From positions 1-33,474 of the forward strand of contig JADDPP010000445.1 in the NCBI GenBank assembly GCA_016781845.1: DNA of 33,474 nucleotides, written 5' to 3'. Below are positions 32,003-33,474 of the stretch, piece by piece. Below the pieces are notes generated by a model. That model did no database searches. It saw only the letters and a program-made list of their open reading frames with translations, and had not been told where the DNA came from. Position 1 is the first letter of the stretch. Every line of letters starts with the position of its first letter. This stretch comes from Rubrobacter sp. GTDB lineage: Bacteria > Chloroflexota > Chloroflexia > Thermobaculales > Thermobaculaceae. Both the position numbers and the translations under genes were made by a program.

Positions 32003-33474
32003 CTAGCTCTCAAGATACGCCACGTACGCGCGGTCGAGCATGAAGAAAGGGGGGCCTCGGAAGCCGCCGTTGGGTTCGAGGTTCGTGATTGTGAGAGTGT
32101 TGCGTCCCTCTCGCAGGACGGCTGCGTCGAACTCCAGATTGGAGGTACCCCAGTTACTGGTGCGAGTATCAACTGTGTCATTCGGCAGCGGGTTTCTGCC
32201 CTCGAAGATGGTCCGGCCGTTCATCTGGATCCGAATCAGAGTTTTCGGCGGATTCTCCGAATCCATTCCGTGCAGCTGCAGTATCGCCGTGTTGTCAGGT
32301 CCCGCACCGACAGGCTCCCCCTCTATCGTGAACGTGGCCCGCATCGTCGTGTACTCCGTCCGTTGTCCGTACACCCAGCGGGCAGTGCGCCCCTGGTAGA
32401 AGCGCGGGGAGGAGAAGCCGCCGGTGAACTGATTGTCCTCAAGCTCCGTTACTCTGGCGGCTTCCACGGTACGGGTCGGCGGCTGCGGAGGCGGTGGCTC
32501 CGGCGTGGGAGTGTCGGGTGGCTCCGGGGTAGGGGTCTCGGTAGGCCTGGGCCTCGGTGTGTCTGTCGGCTCCGGGATGTCGGTTGGAGTCGGTGTCGGT
32601 GTACTGGTCGCTGTTGGGGCGAGTGTGGGCTCCGGCTCCTCCGTCGGCGTGGGCGATGGCGTCGGTGTATTCGTGGGGTCCGGCTCCTCAATGGGAGCTG
32701 GCAGCGTGGCAGCGCTCGCGAGAACCCAGCTAGAGGCTTGCCCCTCCCCCGTGGCGCGCAACCTGTAGGTATACCTCCTGCCAGGGAGGAGACCGCTCTC
32801 ATCGCTGTACGCTGTCGCATCCGCGTCCATCGTGGCGAGCAGCTCGTACCCCCCGCCTGCCACGGCGCGCTGTAGCTGGTATCCGGTGACGCCTGCGGAC
32901 GCAGGAGCCCATCGAAGCTGTATACGGTCCTGCGACACGGCGCGCGCTCTGAAGCCAGCCGGCCTGTCCGGCCTGACTGGCGCAGTGGTGGGGTCAGGCT
33001 CCTGCGTGTCCGCAGGCACTGTGTTTGTGGGGAGTTGCGGTGGTGTGGTGGGAGTCACCTCCACAGCAGGGGTGGCAGGCACGACGCCCGCGACCGCCCC
33101 CTGCGTCGCCGTCGCAGTGCCTCTGATGACCAGCGGTGCGCCTCCCAGGACACCGAAGAGCGGGTCCCGCAACGCTACAGCGGCGAAGAGGCAGGCCAGG
33201 AGGAAAGCCGGAATGAGGAGCAGAAGCCCGCGAGGCCGCCGTCCCTCCGTCGCGGAGACGGGAGGGCGGTATCCCCTTGCAATACGGGGGTCCGCAGCCG
33301 CCACGGGTTCGCGAGTCGTGGCAGGGCGGACCGTCTCCGACCGCACCACAGGCATTGCGATGGTTGGTTCCGCATGGGAGGCTGGCGGAACTGCGGCCGC
33401 GCTGGGAGCAGGACTCGCCAGCGCCGCCTCGAGTGCTTCTCGCATATCGAGAGCGGTAGGGAAGCGCTCGGTTG
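32003..33474 (-). CDS. Ser/Thr protein kinase, C-terminal part (cut by window edge)
   Basis: The frame is open to the right edge, so the N-terminus and nearly all of the kinase domain lie outside. The first residues visible, TERFPTALDMREALEAAL, match the end of a bacterial protein kinase domain. Then come a variable linker, a transmembrane helix (LLLLIPAFLLACLFAAVAL), a spacer rich in Thr and Pro, a fibronectin type III domain (RPAGFRARAVSQDRIQLRW to WVLASAATLP), a Pro-Thr-Glu repeat region (about 32440-32720) and a C-terminal beta-rich domain of about 130 residues with RIQMNGRTIFEG and FFMLDRAYVAY. The outer part may bind a wall polymer or carbohydrate. The PP2C gene follows. The kinase call is inferred from the fragment and the neighbour. 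Confidence 0.7.
   Translation of the reverse strand, partial: TERFPTALDMREALEAALASPAPSAAAVPPASHAEPTIAMPVVRSETVRPATTREPVAAADPRIARGYRPPVSATEGRRPRGLLLLIPAFLLACLFAAVALRDPLFGVLGGAPLVIRGTATATQGAVAGVVPATPAVEVTPTTPPQLPTNTVPADTQEPDPTTAPVRPDRPAGFRARAVSQDRIQLRWAPASAGVTGYQLQRAVAGGGYELLATMDADATAYSDESGLLPGRRYTYRLRATGEGQASSWVLASAATLPAPIEEPDPTNTPTPSPTPTEEPEPTLAPTATSTPTPTPTDIPEPTDTPRPRPTETPTPEPPDTPTPEPPPPQPPTRTVEAARVTELEDNQFTGGFSSPRFYQGRTARWVYGQRTEYTTMRATFTIEGEPVGAGPDNTAILQLHGMDSENPPKTLIRIQMNGRTIFEGRNPLPNDTVDTRTSNWGTSNLEFDAAVLREGRNTLTITNLEPNGGFRGPPFFMLDRAYVAYLES

Noticed and set aside
32433-32768. Tandem-repeat or CRISPR-like pattern, with a Gly-Val-Ser-rich plus-strand frame
   Set aside because: The repeats are short and irregular, and they encode the Pro-Thr-Glu spacer of the kinase on the minus strand. 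There are no equal spacers.

Overview
The window is high-GC bacterial chromosome with dense gene packing, frequent GTG and TTG starts, and short overlaps inside operons. The mixture suggests a Chloroflexota-like bacterium, but that is inference: there is no rRNA or ribosomal-protein marker to fix the phylum. The features behind it are an archaeal-style SbcD-SbcC-NurA-HerA operon, a DIP1984-type protein beside an AAA+/VWA pair, DUF255/YyaL, a Ser/Thr kinase with a Pro/Thr-rich extracellular part, and the MEP isoprenoid pathway.

Layout, left to right. 0.2-1.5 kb: a double-GNAT acetyltransferase and a small membrane protein. 1.5-3.8 kb: one DDE transposase reduced to a pseudogene by a stop codon and at least three frameshifts. 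3.95-6.4 kb (minus): an operon of polyprenyl synthetase, MobA and a DUF2085 membrane protein. 6.6-9.5 kb (plus): a Gfo/Idh/MocA oxidoreductase, then overlapping rsmA and ispE; rsmA looks leaderless. 9.6-11.0 kb (minus): an O-antigen ligase/polymerase-type membrane protein. 11.1-13.5 kb (plus): a palindrome-controlled methyltransferase, an AhpD-like protein interrupted by one in-frame UGA at its second redox cysteine, a DUF5808 protein and a family-4-like uracil-DNA glycosylase. 13.5-13.8 kb: a hairpin-rich non-coding stretch. 13.8-18.0 kb (minus): MoxR/ChlI-like AAA+ ATPase, VWA protein and DIP1984 protein. 18.5-26.5 kb (plus): sbcD, sbcC, nurA, an unrecognised gene and herA. 26.5-28.0 kb: rsfS, a small YtxH-like protein and convergent upp. 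28.2-28.6 kb: tRNA-Leu, tRNA-Val and tRNA-Phe with a consensus promoter and a terminator. 28.8-33.5 kb: a DUF255/thioredoxin-fold protein, then a PP2C phosphatase and the C-terminal part of a Ser/Thr kinase that runs off the right edge.

The most exciting element is at 11970..12497. The two halves of an AhpD/carboxymuconolactone-decarboxylase protein lie in one frame, separated only by a TGA that replaces the second Cys of the CxxC-xxx-H redox site. A perfect 7-bp hairpin with a G-first apical loop starts 13 nt after the TGA, as expected for a bacterial SECIS. This reads as a selenoprotein (CxxU), not a pseudogene. Second is the five-gene end-resection operon: its SbcC has a C-x6-C motif at the coiled-coil apex in place of the CxxC zinc hook, and an unrecognised 197-residue protein sits between NurA and HerA.
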